NCBI RefSeq assembly: GCF_040182365.1
Contig: NZ_CP144460.1
Span: forward strand, 2,666,001 to 2,730,000
DNA from: Xanthomonas sp. 10-10
Lineage (GTDB): Bacteria; Pseudomonadota; Gammaproteobacteria; Xanthomonadales; Xanthomonadaceae
Length of the DNA stretch: 64,000 nucleotides
Direction: 5' to 3'
Part shown: one piece after another, positions 8,731 to 17,455 of the stretch
Layout: each line of letters starts with the position of its first letter
Numbering within the stretch: position 1 is the first letter of the stretch
Notes under the pieces: generated by a model
What the model was told of the DNA's origin: nothing
The model's database searches: none
What the model saw: the letters and a program-made list of their open reading frames with translations, nothing else
Made by a program: the position numbers and the translations under genes

Positions 8731-9603
8731 ATGGCTGACAACCTGAATCTTATTCCACAGGGTTTTGGCTCCCTGCACGATATGCAATACGTCCGACTCG
8801 TCGGCGCGGATGCAGTGGCGTTTGCGCATGCCCAATTCGCCAATGACGTGCAGGCGCTGGCGATCGGGCAGTGGCAGTGGAACGCGTGGTTGACGGCGAA
8901 GGGGCGCGTGATCGCCATCTTCGCACTCCTGCGTGAGGACGACACCAGCGTGCTGATGCTGTTGCCTGACGGCAACGCCGGCGAGATCGCCGCGCAGCTC
9001 GGACGCTTCGTGTTCCGGCGCAAGCTGAAAATCAACGCCGTCGCGCTTGTGGCGTATGGCCGCTTCCAGGCGCCCGAGCACGCGCGAGGCGCGCAGGCCG
9101 ATATCGGAACGCAGCGTGTCGCGCTGGATATGGGCAGCGCCGGCTTGCCGCGCACGCTCTTGCTCATCAGCGACCACGCATTGGCAGCGACTATCGAATT
9201 GCCCAACATGGACGTGCAATGGCGCCGTGCGGATCTGCAACTGGGCCTGGTTCGGCTGCCGGATGCGCAGCGCGAACAATGGACCCCGCAGCAACTGGCA
9301 CTGGACCGCCTACAGGCTTTCAGCGTCAAGAAGGGCTGTTACCCGGGTCAGGAGATCGTTGCGCGCACGCATTTCCTGGGCAAGGCCAAGCGTGCGTTGC
9401 AGCTCGTGGAGACTGGAGAGGCCGCCCAGGCAGGCGATAGCGTCGAACTGGACGGTACCGCCATCGGCACAGTGGTCAGCGTTGCCGGCGATCTGGCACT
9501 GGCGGTGTTGCCACTGGACTTGGCCGTGGACGCGGCTATCGCCCTCAACGTGGGCGCGCAGGCCGCGCACCCGCGCGCGATCGTTCCCGGGCTGGAGCGT
9601 TAA
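8731..9603 (+). CDS. ygfZ: YgfZ/GcvT-like folate-binding protein
   Basis: A 290-residue protein of the YgfZ (IBA57-related) family, which helps repair or assemble certain iron-sulfur enzymes using a folate. The signature KKGCYPGQE (about residues 200-208), with the essential Cys, is intact, and the N-terminal GcvT-like fold is visible. It is divergent from the SDHAF4-like gene across only 39 bases, so the two start regions almost touch. Its stop codon overlaps that of the sugar ABC ATPase gene on the other strand. Confidence 0.93.
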   Translation: MADNLNLIPQGFGSLHDMQYVRLVGADAVAFAHAQFANDVQALAIGQWQWNAWLTAKGRVIAIFALLREDDTSVLMLLPDGNAGEIAAQLGRFVFRRKLKINAVALVAYGRFQAPEHARGAQADIGTQRVALDMGSAGLPRTLLLISDHALAATIELPNMDVQWRRADLQLGLVRLPDAQREQWTPQQLALDRLQAFSVKKGCYPGQEIVARTHFLGKAKRALQLVETGEAAQAGDSVELDGTAIGTVVSVAGDLALAVLPLDLAVDAAIALNVGAQAAHPRAIVPGLER

Positions 9604-10688
9604 GCCGGCTCCAGCCGCTGCCCGGTTGCCGGGTCGAAGAAATGCAACGCGTCGCTGCGCAATACCAGGCGCAGCGGTTGCCCGACCGCCGGCAGCGCCT
9701 GCGGCGCCACGCGGATCACCAGCGGCTGCCCACCGCGATCGAGATTGAGGAAGATCTCGTTGCCGACCGGCTCGATGACCTCCACCTGCGCATCGAAACC
9801 CAGGTGCGCATCGCTGGACGGCTGCAGATGCTCGGGGCGCACACCGACAATGACGTCCTGGCCGAACCAGCGGCGATCGACGCGTGCGGCGCCCAGCGGC
9901 ACCCGCCAGCCGTCGGCCATCGCCAGATGCAGGCCGTCCTGCTCATCCAGCCGACCCTGCAGCACATTCATCGCCGGGCTGCCCAGGAAACCGGCGACAA
10001 ACAGGTTGGCCGGACGATCGTACAGCGCCATCGGGCTGTCGATCTGCTGGATCACGCCGTCCTTGAGCACCACGATGCGCTGGCCCAGCGTCATCGCTTC
10101 GACCTGGTCGTGGGTGACGTAGATCATGGTGGTGCCGAGCTTGCGGTGCAGCTGTGCGATCTCGGTGCGCACGCTGTGGCGCAACTTGGCGTCCAGATTG
10201 GACAGCGGTTCGTCGAGCAGGAACACCGACGATTCGCGCACCATCGCCCGCCCCAGCGCCACGCGCTGGCGCTGGCCGCCGGACATCGCCTTGGGCAGCT
10301 TGTCGAGCATCGGGGTCAGGCCCAGCAGCTCGGCGGCGTTATTGACGCGCTCGGCGATGACCTGCTTGGGGTGACCACGCAGCTTGAGGCCGAAGGCCAG
10401 ATTTTCCGCCACGGTCATGTGCGGATACAGCGCATAGCTCTGGAACACCATGGCGATGTCGCGGTCCTTCGGTGCCACGTCGTTGACCACGCGCTCGCCG
10501 ATCTTGAGCGTGCCCGCGCTGATGTCCTCGAGCCCTGCGATCATGCGCAGCAAGGTCGACTTGCCGCAGCCTGACGGTCCGACCAGCACCATCAGCTCGC
10601 CATCGGCCACCTCGAAGCTTGCGCCCTGCACCGCCACCTGGCCGTTTTCATAGACCTTGCGGACACCTTCCAACTGCACTTTCGCCAT
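9600..10688 (-). CDS. ugpC: Orphan sugar ABC transporter ATPase (UgpC/MalK type)
   Basis: A 362-residue ATPase for carbohydrate import. The nucleotide-binding domain has Walker A GPSGCGKST (about 38-46), signature MSGGQRQRVALGRA (about 134-147) and Walker B VFLLDEPLSNLDAK. The C-terminal 120 residues form the TOBE/MalK-type regulatory domain (VGVRPEHL). No permease or binding protein is adjacent, so it may serve permeases encoded elsewhere, as MsmK-type shared ATPases do. It lies divergent from the Entner-Doudoroff genes, with a LacI-type palindrome between them. The exact sugar is unknown. Confidence 0.87.
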   Translation of the reverse strand: MAKVQLEGVRKVYENGQVAVQGASFEVADGELMVLVGPSGCGKSTLLRMIAGLEDISAGTLKIGERVVNDVAPKDRDIAMVFQSYALYPHMTVAENLAFGLKLRGHPKQVIAERVNNAAELLGLTPMLDKLPKAMSGGQRQRVALGRAMVRESSVFLLDEPLSNLDAKLRHSVRTEIAQLHRKLGTTMIYVTHDQVEAMTLGQRIVVLKDGVIQQIDSPMALYDRPANLFVAGFLGSPAMNVLQGRLDEQDGLHLAMADGWRVPLGAARVDRRWFGQDVIVGVRPEHLQPSSDAHLGFDAQVEVIEPVGNEIFLNLDRGGQPLVIRVAPQALPAVGQPLRLVLRSDALHFFDPATGQRLEPA

Positions 10689-11082
10689 CGTTCGGCCTCA
10701 ACGTGTTGTATGCGCCCTGCCCTCGGCCCTCCCGATGGCAATGACGACCGACCCGTCTGCGAGGAAATCCCCTGCAAACGAATGCATTGGTTTATTCTGA
10801 CATGTAATCGTTTTCACATGGCAACATCGATCTCGGAGGAACCATGCCGCTACCGACCCACGCCGCTGTTTCCGGCCACGTTACCTGCGCCGCGCGGGCG
10901 GGCATTCCGCCACGCATGTGCAGGTATGCCGCCCAGGCGCTAACCGCTGACCACCAGTTGCTGCAACAATCGGGGATTGGGCGTCAGCGTCCATCCCCCG
11001 CTGCGCGCACGCAAGTGTCGCCCAGGAACAGACGTACCGACCGCCGGGTATCCGGCGCCTTTCCGACAAGCCGCTGATAACG
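10689..11082. other. Divergent control region, ugpC-like / zwf
   Basis: These 394 bases between two divergent sugar-metabolism transcripts hold the AT-richest stretch of the neighbourhood (about 10770-10830) and the LacI-type palindrome at 10803-10816. No gene-like frame is supported. The sequence right next to zwf is GC-rich and has no strong ribosome-binding site. Confidence 0.6.
10803..10816. promoter_or_regulatory. LacI-family-like operator
   Basis: TGTAATCGTTTTCA fits the palindromic pattern TGNAANCGNTTNCA, with both half-sites and the central CG intact, as bound by LacI/GalR-family regulators and close to cre-like sites. It lies 115 bases upstream of the ATPase start and about 267 bases upstream of zwf. 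No LacI-family gene is in the window, so the regulator would act in trans. The call rests on the pattern and its location only. Confidence 0.55.
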
Positions 11083-12540
11083 ATGTCCCCAGAATCTGAA
11101 ACTCGGTCCATGCACAACACCCTGATCCTGTTCGGCGCCACCGGCGACCTCGCCCAGCGCTATCTCTTCCCCTCCCTGCTGCGCCTGTTCGTCGACGGCC
11201 TGCTGCCGGAGGACTTCCGTATCCGCGCGCTGGCATTGTCGCCGCACGATACCGAGGCCTTCCGTGAAGTGCTGCGTCCCCGCCTGACCGAAGCGCTGCC
11301 GATTGCCACCCCGGAGCAGATCCAGACCCTGCTGCAGCGCGTGGACTACCGCTCGGTGGACCTGCGCAATGCCGAATCGGTGGCCGATGCGGTCCGCGAG
11401 CTTGCGTCCCGCCAGATCGTAAGCTACCTGGCGATCCCGCCGGGGCTTTACATCAGCACCTGCCAGGGTCTGGCCCTGGGTGGCGCGCTGGCCGCACCGC
11501 ACCGGCTGATGCTGGAGAAGCCGATCGGCCACGACTCGGACAGCGCCCGCGAGATCCTGCAGTCGATCGGCGCGCTGATCGACGAAGACCGCGTATTCCG
11601 TCTGGACCATTACCTGGGCAAGGCGGCGGTGCAGAACCTGATCGCGCTGCGCTTCGGCAATACGCTGCTCGAGGCGGTCTGGAACCGCACCTATATCGAG
11701 TCGGTGCAGATCCTGGTTGCCGAAAGCGAAGGGGTCGACGGGCGCGATGCCTATTACGCCCGCTCCGGCGCGCTGCGCGACATGGTGCAGAGCCATATCC
11801 TGCAGCTGCTGTGTCTGGTGGCGATGGAGCCGCCGGCCGCGCTGGATGCCGACCGCATCCGCGACGAAAAGGTCAAGGTGCTGCGTGCGCTGCGTCCGAT
11901 GACCGCCGAGCATGCTGCCCATGACAGCGTGCGCGGCCGCTACACCGCCGGCACCATCAATGGCCAGCCGGCGCAGGCCTACCACCCGCCGGAAGGCAGC
12001 GACGTGGAAACCTTCGTCGCGGTGACCGCGCATATCGACAACTGGCGCTGGGCCGGGGTGCCGTTCCATCTGTGCACCGGCAAGCGCCTGGCCGAGCGTT
12101 CCACCCGTATCGTGGTGACGCTCAAGCCGGTGACGCATTGGTTGTTCGAGCGCCCGGACCGGCAGAACGCAGTGCCCAACCGGCTGACCTTCCAGCTGCA
12201 ACCGCAGGAAAACATCGAGCTCGGCCTGATGAGCAGCCTGGCCGGCCCGGAATGGGGTGCGATCGAGCTGCAGCCGCTGGAACTGGAATTGTCGGTGCCG
12301 ACCGGCCTGCACCGGCGCATCGCCTACGAGCGCCTGTTCGTGGATGCCTTCAACGGCAACCCGGCGCTGTTCGTACGCGACGACGAGGTCAAGGCAGCCT
12401 GGTCCTGGATCGACAGCGTCAGCGACGCCTGGGCCGCGGCGCAATTGCCGCTGCAGCCCTACCCCGCCGGTAGCTGGGGCCCGGACACCGCCGCAGCGTT
12501 CCTGCCTCCTGCCACCGACGCACAGGGAAACAACGCATGA
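11083..12540 (+). CDS. zwf: Glucose-6-phosphate 1-dehydrogenase
   Basis: A 485-residue enzyme oxidising glucose 6-phosphate to 6-phosphogluconolactone with NADP. The coenzyme loop GATGDLA is near residue 19 and the substrate site RLDHYLGK is present. The residue after that Lys is Ala (LGKAAVQN) where most family members have Glu. A second in-frame ATG at 11110 begins nine codons later, right before the conserved LILFGATGD; neither start has a strong ribosome-binding site. First gene of the zwf-glk-pgl-edd-eda block; its end overlaps glk by ATGA. Confidence 0.95.
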   Translation: MSPESETRSMHNTLILFGATGDLAQRYLFPSLLRLFVDGLLPEDFRIRALALSPHDTEAFREVLRPRLTEALPIATPEQIQTLLQRVDYRSVDLRNAESVADAVRELASRQIVSYLAIPPGLYISTCQGLALGGALAAPHRLMLEKPIGHDSDSAREILQSIGALIDEDRVFRLDHYLGKAAVQNLIALRFGNTLLEAVWNRTYIESVQILVAESEGVDGRDAYYARSGALRDMVQSHILQLLCLVAMEPPAALDADRIRDEKVKVLRALRPMTAEHAAHDSVRGRYTAGTINGQPAQAYHPPEGSDVETFVAVTAHIDNWRWAGVPFHLCTGKRLAERSTRIVVTLKPVTHWLFERPDRQNAVPNRLTFQLQPQENIELGLMSSLAGPEWGAIELQPLELELSVPTGLHRRIAYERLFVDAFNGNPALFVRDDEVKAAWSWIDSVSDAWAAAQLPLQPYPAGSWGPDTAAAFLPPATDAQGNNA

Positions 12541-13544
12541 CCGCTCCTTCCAAGCCGGTGCTGGTTGCCGATATCGGCGGAACCAACGCACGCTTCGCGC
12601 TGGCCGATGTCGACGCCTCGGTGCCGCTGCTGGACGACACCTCGCGTGAGTTCGCGGTGGTGGAGTTCGCTTCGCTCGGCGAGGCCGCGCGGTATTACCT
12701 CGACCAGATCGGCGTGCAGGCCACCCAGGGCGTGTTCGCCGTCGCCGGCCGCGTCGATGGCGACGAAGCGCGCATCACCAACCATCCGTGGGTGATCTCG
12801 CGCACGCGCACCGCCAGCATGCTCGGTTTCAGCACCCTGCACCTGATCAACGATTTTGCCGCGCAGGCCATGGCGATCAGCCTGCTGCGCCCGCAGGACG
12901 TGGTGCAGGTGGGCGGCGCCAGCTGGCGCCCGGCGCCGATCGATCAACCGCGCAACTACGGCGTGATCGGCCCCGGCACCGGCCTGGGCGTAGGCGGGCT
13001 GATCATCCGCAACGGGCGCTGTTTTCCGCTGGAGACCGAAGGTGGCCACGTCAGCTTTCCTCCCGGTACGCCGGAAGAAATCCGTGTGCTGGAAATCCTC
13101 TCCGAGCAGTTCGGCCGGGTGTCCAACGAGCGGCTGATCTGCGGCCCCGGCCTGGTCAACATCCACCGCGCATTGAGCGAGATCGCCGGCATCGACCCGG
13201 GCCCGCTGGAGCCCAAGGACATCACCGCACGCGCTGCTGCAGGCGACCCGCGCTCGGCGCGCACCATCGATCTGTTCTGCGCCATCTTCGGCGCGATCGC
13301 CGGCGACATGGTGTTGATGCAGGGCGCCTGGGATGGCGTGTTCCTCACCGGCGGGCTGGTGCCCAAGGTGCTGGATTCGCTGCAGCATTCGGGCTTTCGC
13401 CAGCGTTTCGAGCACAAGGGCAGGTTCTCCGCGATCATGTCGCGGGTGCCGTCGCTGGCGGTCATGCATCCGCATGCCGGCCTGCTGGGCGCGGCAGCGT
13501 ATGCGGTGGATGCGCAGCGTCAGCATCCGGGAGAGCAGCGATGA
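12537..13544 (+). CDS. glk: Glucokinase
   Basis: A 335-residue kinase of the bacterial glucokinase (ROK-independent Glk) family, phosphorylating glucose to glucose 6-phosphate. The phosphate-binding LVADIGGTNARFAL is at the N-terminus, the catalytic region around HLINDFAAQAMA (Asn-Asp) near residues 100-112, and PGTGLGVGGLI near 140. It overlaps zwf and pgl by ATGA at each end, so the three are translationally coupled and supply 6-phosphogluconate together. Confidence 0.96.
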   Translation: MTAPSKPVLVADIGGTNARFALADVDASVPLLDDTSREFAVVEFASLGEAARYYLDQIGVQATQGVFAVAGRVDGDEARITNHPWVISRTRTASMLGFSTLHLINDFAAQAMAISLLRPQDVVQVGGASWRPAPIDQPRNYGVIGPGTGLGVGGLIIRNGRCFPLETEGGHVSFPPGTPEEIRVLEILSEQFGRVSNERLICGPGLVNIHRALSEIAGIDPGPLEPKDITARAAAGDPRSARTIDLFCAIFGAIAGDMVLMQGAWDGVFLTGGLVPKVLDSLQHSGFRQRFEHKGRFSAIMSRVPSLAVMHPHAGLLGAAAYAVDAQRQHPGEQR

Positions 13545-14260
13545 ACCTGCAGGACAACCCGCGCATCACACTGGTGCGCTACGAAGACCCGGCCGAATGG
13601 ACCGAAGCGGTCGCCAGCGAGATGGCCGATCTGCTGGAACAGGAAATCTCGCGCCGCGGGCAGGCCCGCATGTTGCTCTCCGGCGGCACCACGCCGGCGC
13701 CAGTCTATGAATCGCTGGCCCATCGCCCGCTGGATTGGTCGCGGGTGGAAGTGGGCCTGGTCGATGAGCGCTGGCTCTCGCCGCAGGATCAGGACAGCAA
13801 TGCCTGGCTGGTCAACCACAGCTTCCTGACCCATGCGCCGGCTGCGACCTTCATCCCGTTGGTGCGCCCCGGCAAGCAATTGCCCGAGTGCGTGCACACC
13901 GCCAACCTGCAGGCCACGCATGCCGAGCCGGCTTGCCTGGCGGTGCTGGGAATGGGCGGCGACGGACACACTGCTTCGTTGTTCCCCGGTTCGACCGATC
14001 TGCCCAAGGCGCTGGCCAGCCCACAGCCGTATGCGTCGCTGGACGCGACCGGTTGCCCAGGCGCGAACCAGTGGCCGCTGCGGATCACGCTGACACCTGC
14101 CGGGCTCGCCGCTGTCCCTACGCGCCTGCTGCTGTTGCGCGGCAAGCAGAAGCTCGACGTGCTGCAAGCCGCGCTCGCCGGCGAAGACATCGGCGAGTAC
14201 CCGATTCGCGTTGCGCTCCAGCAGCCCGGTCCGCGTCTGCGGGTGCATTGGTGCTCTTGA
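13541..14260 (+). CDS. pgl: 6-phosphogluconolactonase
   Basis: A 239-residue lactonase of the DevB/Pgl type, hydrolysing 6-phosphogluconolactone. LLSGGTTPAPVYESL (about 46-60), VGLVDERWL (about 71-79) and LGMGGDGHTASLFPG (about 128-142, with the catalytic His region) are the family blocks. It starts in the ATGA overlap with glk. Hairpin repeats follow directly after its stop, before edd. Confidence 0.95.
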   Translation: MNLQDNPRITLVRYEDPAEWTEAVASEMADLLEQEISRRGQARMLLSGGTTPAPVYESLAHRPLDWSRVEVGLVDERWLSPQDQDSNAWLVNHSFLTHAPAATFIPLVRPGKQLPECVHTANLQATHAEPACLAVLGMGGDGHTASLFPGSTDLPKALASPQPYASLDATGCPGANQWPLRITLTPAGLAAVPTRLLLLRGKQKLDVLQAALAGEDIGEYPIRVALQQPGPRLRVHWCS

Positions 14261-14380
14261 ATGCGCATCCCTCGCAACAGCCGATTGTTGTGCGAATCCC
14301 TCGCAACAGCCCGTACATCCATGTGCGGGAATTCAAACATGCGAGTCCCTCGCAAGAGCCCGCACATCCATGTGCGGGTA
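14261..14380. repeat. Tandem hairpin-bearing repeats between pgl and edd
   Basis: Three imperfect copies of a unit beginning TGCGNNTCCCTCGCAA follow one another directly after pgl (starts near 14262, 14291 and 14340). Copies two and three each contain a palindrome: CCCGCACAT-CC-ATGTGCGGG at 14359-14378 is perfect, and 14310-14329 differs by one base. They would form 9-bp hairpins in the mRNA between two genes of the same pathway, and could act in RNA stability, attenuation or differential expression. Confidence 0.8.
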
Positions 14381-14433
14381 TCTGAGAAAAGAACAGCGTG
14401 ATTACCTTCCCCGTTTCTCATAGCCGGTAGCCA

Positions 14434-16350
14434 ATGAGCCTGCATCCGAACATCCAAGCTGTCACCGACCGTATCCGCAAGCGCAGCGCGCCGTCGCGCG
14501 CGGCGTATCTGGCCGGTCTCGATGCCGCCCTGCGTGAGGGTCCGTTCCGTAGCCGTCTGAGCTGCGGCAATCTTGCGCACGGCTTTGCGGCCTCCGAGCC
14601 GACCGACAAATCGCGCCTGCGCGGTGCGGCCACCCCCAATCTGGGCATCATCACCGCCTACAACGACATGCTGTCGGCGCATCAGCCGTTCGAGCATTAC
14701 CCGCAACTGATTCGCGATGCCGCGCGTACGCTCGGCGCCACCGCGCAAGTGGCCGGCGGTGTGCCGGCGATGTGCGACGGCGTCACCCAGGGCCGCGCGG
14801 GCATGGAGCTGTCGTTGTTCTCGCGCGACAACATCGCCCAGGCTGCAGCGATCGGGCTCAGCCACGACATGTTCGACAGCGTGGTGTACCTGGGCGTGTG
14901 CGACAAGATCGTGCCTGGCCTGTTGATCGGCGCGCTGGCGTTCGGCCATCTGCCGGCGATCTTCATGCCGGCCGGCCCGATGACGCCGGGCATCCCGAAC
15001 AAGCAAAAGGCCGAAGTGCGCGAGCGCTATGCCGCCGGCGAAGCCACGCGCGCGGAGTTGCTGGAGGCCGAGTCGTCGTCGTACCACTCTGCCGGCACCT
15101 GCACCTTCTACGGCACTGCCAATTCCAACCAGGTGCTGCTCGAAGCGATGGGCGTGCAGTTGCCCGGCGCCTCGTTCGTCAACCCGGAATTGCCGCTGCG
15201 CGATGCGCTGACCCGCGAGGGCACCGCACGGGCCCTGGCGATCTCGGCGCTGGGCAATGACTTCCGCCCGTTCGGCCGCCTGATCGACGAGCGCGCCATC
15301 GTCAATGCCGTGGTCGCGCTGATGGCGACCGGCGGCTCGACCAACCACACGATTCACTGGATCGCAGTGGCGCGTGCGGCCGGCATCGTGCTGACCTGGG
15401 ACGACATGGATCTGATCTCGCAGACCGTGCCGCTGCTGACCCGCATCTACCCCAATGGCGAGGCCGACGTAAACCGCTTCCAGGCCGCAGGCGGCACCGC
15501 GTTCGTGTTCCGCGAGCTGATGGACGCCGGCTACATGCACGACGATCTGCCGACCGTGGTCGAAGGCGGCATGCGTGCCTACGTCAACGAGCCACGCCTG
15601 CAGGACGGCAAGGTCACCTATGTGCCAGGTACAGCGACGACCGCCGACGACAGCGTGGCGCGACCGGTCGGCGATGCATTCGAATCGCAAGGCGGCCTGC
15701 GCCTGCTGCGCGGCAACCTGGGGCGCTCGCTGATCAAGCTGTCGGCGGTCAAGCCGCAGCACCGCAAGATCGAAGCGCCTGCGGTGGTGATCGACACCCC
15801 GCAGGTGCTCAACAAGCTGCATGCGGCCGGCGTGTTGCCGCACGATTTCGTGGTGGTGCTGCGTTACCAGGGCCCGCGCGCCAACGGCATGCCCGAGCTG
15901 CACTCGATGGCCCCGTTGCTCGGCCTGCTGCAGAACCAGGGCCGCCGCGTGGCGCTGGTTACCGACGGCCGCTTGTCCGGTGCCTCGGGCAAGTTCCCCG
16001 CCGCAATCCACATGACGCCGGAAGCCGCGCGTGGCGGCCCGATCGGGCGCGTCCGCGAAGGCGACATGGTGCGCCTGGACGGCGAAGCCGGCACGCTGGA
16101 AGTGCTGGTCTCGGCCGAGGAATGGGCATCGCGCGAGGTTGCCCCGAACACCGCCGTGGCCGGCAACGACCTTGGCCGCAACCTGTTTGCGATCAACCGC
16201 CAGGTCGTCGGCCCGGCCGACCAGGGCGCCATCTCGATTTCATGCGGCCCGACCCATCCGGACGGTGCGCTGTGGAGCTACGACGCCGAGTACGAACTCG
16301 GCGCGGATGCTGCTGCAGCCGCTGCGCCACACGAGTCCAAGGACGCCTGA
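14434..16350 (+). CDS. edd: Phosphogluconate dehydratase (Entner-Doudoroff)
   Basis: A 638-residue 4Fe-4S dehydratase of the IlvD/Edd family converting 6-phosphogluconate to 2-keto-3-deoxy-6-phosphogluconate. Conserved blocks include NLGIITAYNDMLSAH (about 69-83), the cysteine-bearing VPAMCDGVTQG (about 109-119), GVCDKIVPG, and SAGTCTFYGTANSN near residue 221. Length and domain order are standard. It is separated from pgl by 173 bases of hairpin repeats and followed by eda after 52 bases. Confidence 0.97.
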   Translation: MSLHPNIQAVTDRIRKRSAPSRAAYLAGLDAALREGPFRSRLSCGNLAHGFAASEPTDKSRLRGAATPNLGIITAYNDMLSAHQPFEHYPQLIRDAARTLGATAQVAGGVPAMCDGVTQGRAGMELSLFSRDNIAQAAAIGLSHDMFDSVVYLGVCDKIVPGLLIGALAFGHLPAIFMPAGPMTPGIPNKQKAEVRERYAAGEATRAELLEAESSSYHSAGTCTFYGTANSNQVLLEAMGVQLPGASFVNPELPLRDALTREGTARALAISALGNDFRPFGRLIDERAIVNAVVALMATGGSTNHTIHWIAVARAAGIVLTWDDMDLISQTVPLLTRIYPNGEADVNRFQAAGGTAFVFRELMDAGYMHDDLPTVVEGGMRAYVNEPRLQDGKVTYVPGTATTADDSVARPVGDAFESQGGLRLLRGNLGRSLIKLSAVKPQHRKIEAPAVVIDTPQVLNKLHAAGVLPHDFVVVLRYQGPRANGMPELHSMAPLLGLLQNQGRRVALVTDGRLSGASGKFPAAIHMTPEAARGGPIGRVREGDMVRLDGEAGTLEVLVSAEEWASREVAPNTAVAGNDLGRNLFAINRQVVGPADQGAISISCGPTHPDGALWSYDAEYELGADAAAAAAPHESKDA

Positions 16351-16402
16351 CCCTTTTCCCTCTCAGCGGCCGCCCCGACGGTCGCCGTCTAACGGAGTTG
16401 CA

Positions 16403-17062
16403 ATGACGATTGCCCAGACCCAGAACACCGCCGAAAAGCTGCTGCGCGACGCCGGCATCCTGCCGGTGGTCACCGTGGACACGCTGGACCAGGCGCGCCG
16501 CGTCGCCGATGCGCTACTCGAAGGCGGCCTGCCCGCGATCGAACTGACCCTGCGCACCCCGATCGCGCTGGAAGCGCTGGCCATGCTCAAGCGCGAGCTG
16601 CCCAACATCGTGATCGGCGCCGGCACCGTGCTGAGCGAGCTGCAGCTGCGTCAGTCGGTGGATGCCGGTGCGGACTTCCTGGTCACCCCGGGCACGCCGG
16701 CACCGCTGGCGCGGCTGCTGGCCGATGCGCCAATCCCGGCCGTGCCCGGCGCGGCCACCCCGACCGAACTACTGACCCTGATGGGCCTGGGCTTCCGGGT
16801 CTGCAAGCTGTTCCCGGCCACCGCCGTGGGTGGTCTGCAAATGCTCAAGGGCCTGGCCGGCCCGTTGTCCGACCTCAAGCTCTGCCCCACCGGCGGCATC
16901 AGCGAAGCCAACGCGGCGGAGTTTCTGTCGCAGCCGAACGTGGTCTGCATCGGCGGCTCGTGGATGGTGCCCAAGGACTGGCTGGCACAGGGTCAGTGGG
17001 ACAAGGTCAAGGAAAGCTCGGCCAAGGCGGCGGCGATCGTGCGGCAGGTGCGTGCGGGCTGA
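16403..17062 (+). CDS. eda: KDPG aldolase (2-keto-3-deoxy-6-phosphogluconate aldolase)
   Basis: A 219-residue class I aldolase that cleaves KDPG to pyruvate and glyceraldehyde 3-phosphate. The Schiff-base lysine is Lys135 in CKLFPA, and the general base Glu is in IELTLRT. The ATG at 16403 is preceded by CGGAGTTGCA, a fitting ribosome-binding site, while the longer frame upstream overlaps edd. It completes the pathway begun by zwf. Confidence 0.96.
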   Translation: MTIAQTQNTAEKLLRDAGILPVVTVDTLDQARRVADALLEGGLPAIELTLRTPIALEALAMLKRELPNIVIGAGTVLSELQLRQSVDAGADFLVTPGTPAPLARLLADAPIPAVPGAATPTELLTLMGLGFRVCKLFPATAVGGLQMLKGLAGPLSDLKLCPTGGISEANAAEFLSQPNVVCIGGSWMVPKDWLAQGQWDKVKESSAKAAAIVRQVRAG

Positions 17063-17135
17063 TTTCTGAGCGCCGCATCCAGCGAGTTGAAAAGCCGAGC
17101 TGCGTTGGAAAGCTGATTTGGTGACAAAACGCTGG

Positions 17136-17226
17136 TTGGCTGAGGAAAGCCTGGTTGGCCAGCGCTTTCAGGTGATTGAGTAAAAGCGCAGTCTGGTTAC
17201 GCTTTGAATTTGGCTGAGCAAGCCTG
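17136..17226. repeat. Direct repeats downstream of eda
   Basis: A segment of the form TTGGCTGAGNAAGCCTG (one copy with an extra A) occurs at 17136-17153 and 17210-17226, with further partial copies of CTGGTTGGC in between. The tract from about 17100 to 17240 is AT-richer than the surrounding sequence. Confidence 0.6.
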
Positions 17227-17262
17227 ATTCGCTGACGCCTTGATCTTGTGCGTGGGAGCGGC

Positions 17263-17354
17263 CCGCGGGCGCCGGGGCAGGACACGCCGTGAACCCATCC
17301 ATGGGGGCTCTTACACGCGCCTTGTCGTGTAAGGTCCTGCCCCGGCGCCCGCGG
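17263..17354. repeat. 21-bp perfect inverted repeat with nested hairpins
   Basis: The 21 bases at 17263-17283 are exactly complementary to 17334-17354. Inside the 50-base interior lie CCCAT-CC-ATGGG (17294-17305) and an 8-bp stem CTTACACG / CGTGTAAG (17310-17317 and 17326-17333). The structure resembles a small palindromic intergenic element. The CATCCATG core is shared with the pgl-edd repeats, suggesting one family. Confidence 0.85.
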
Positions 17355-17434
17355 ACCACTCTTCGAATGTTCCTGTGTTGGCGGAACGGAGAGCAGAGAT
17401 CGCCGCAGGGCATGCTCGACCTAGGCTTTGATCG

Positions 17435-17455
17435 TTGCCTCGGCTATCGAGGCAA
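17435..17455. other. Stable hairpin
   Basis: TTGCCTCG-GCTAT-CGAGGCAA is a perfect 8-bp stem with a 5-base loop, in gene-free sequence. There is no T-run, so it is not a standard terminator on either strand. Confidence 0.6.
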
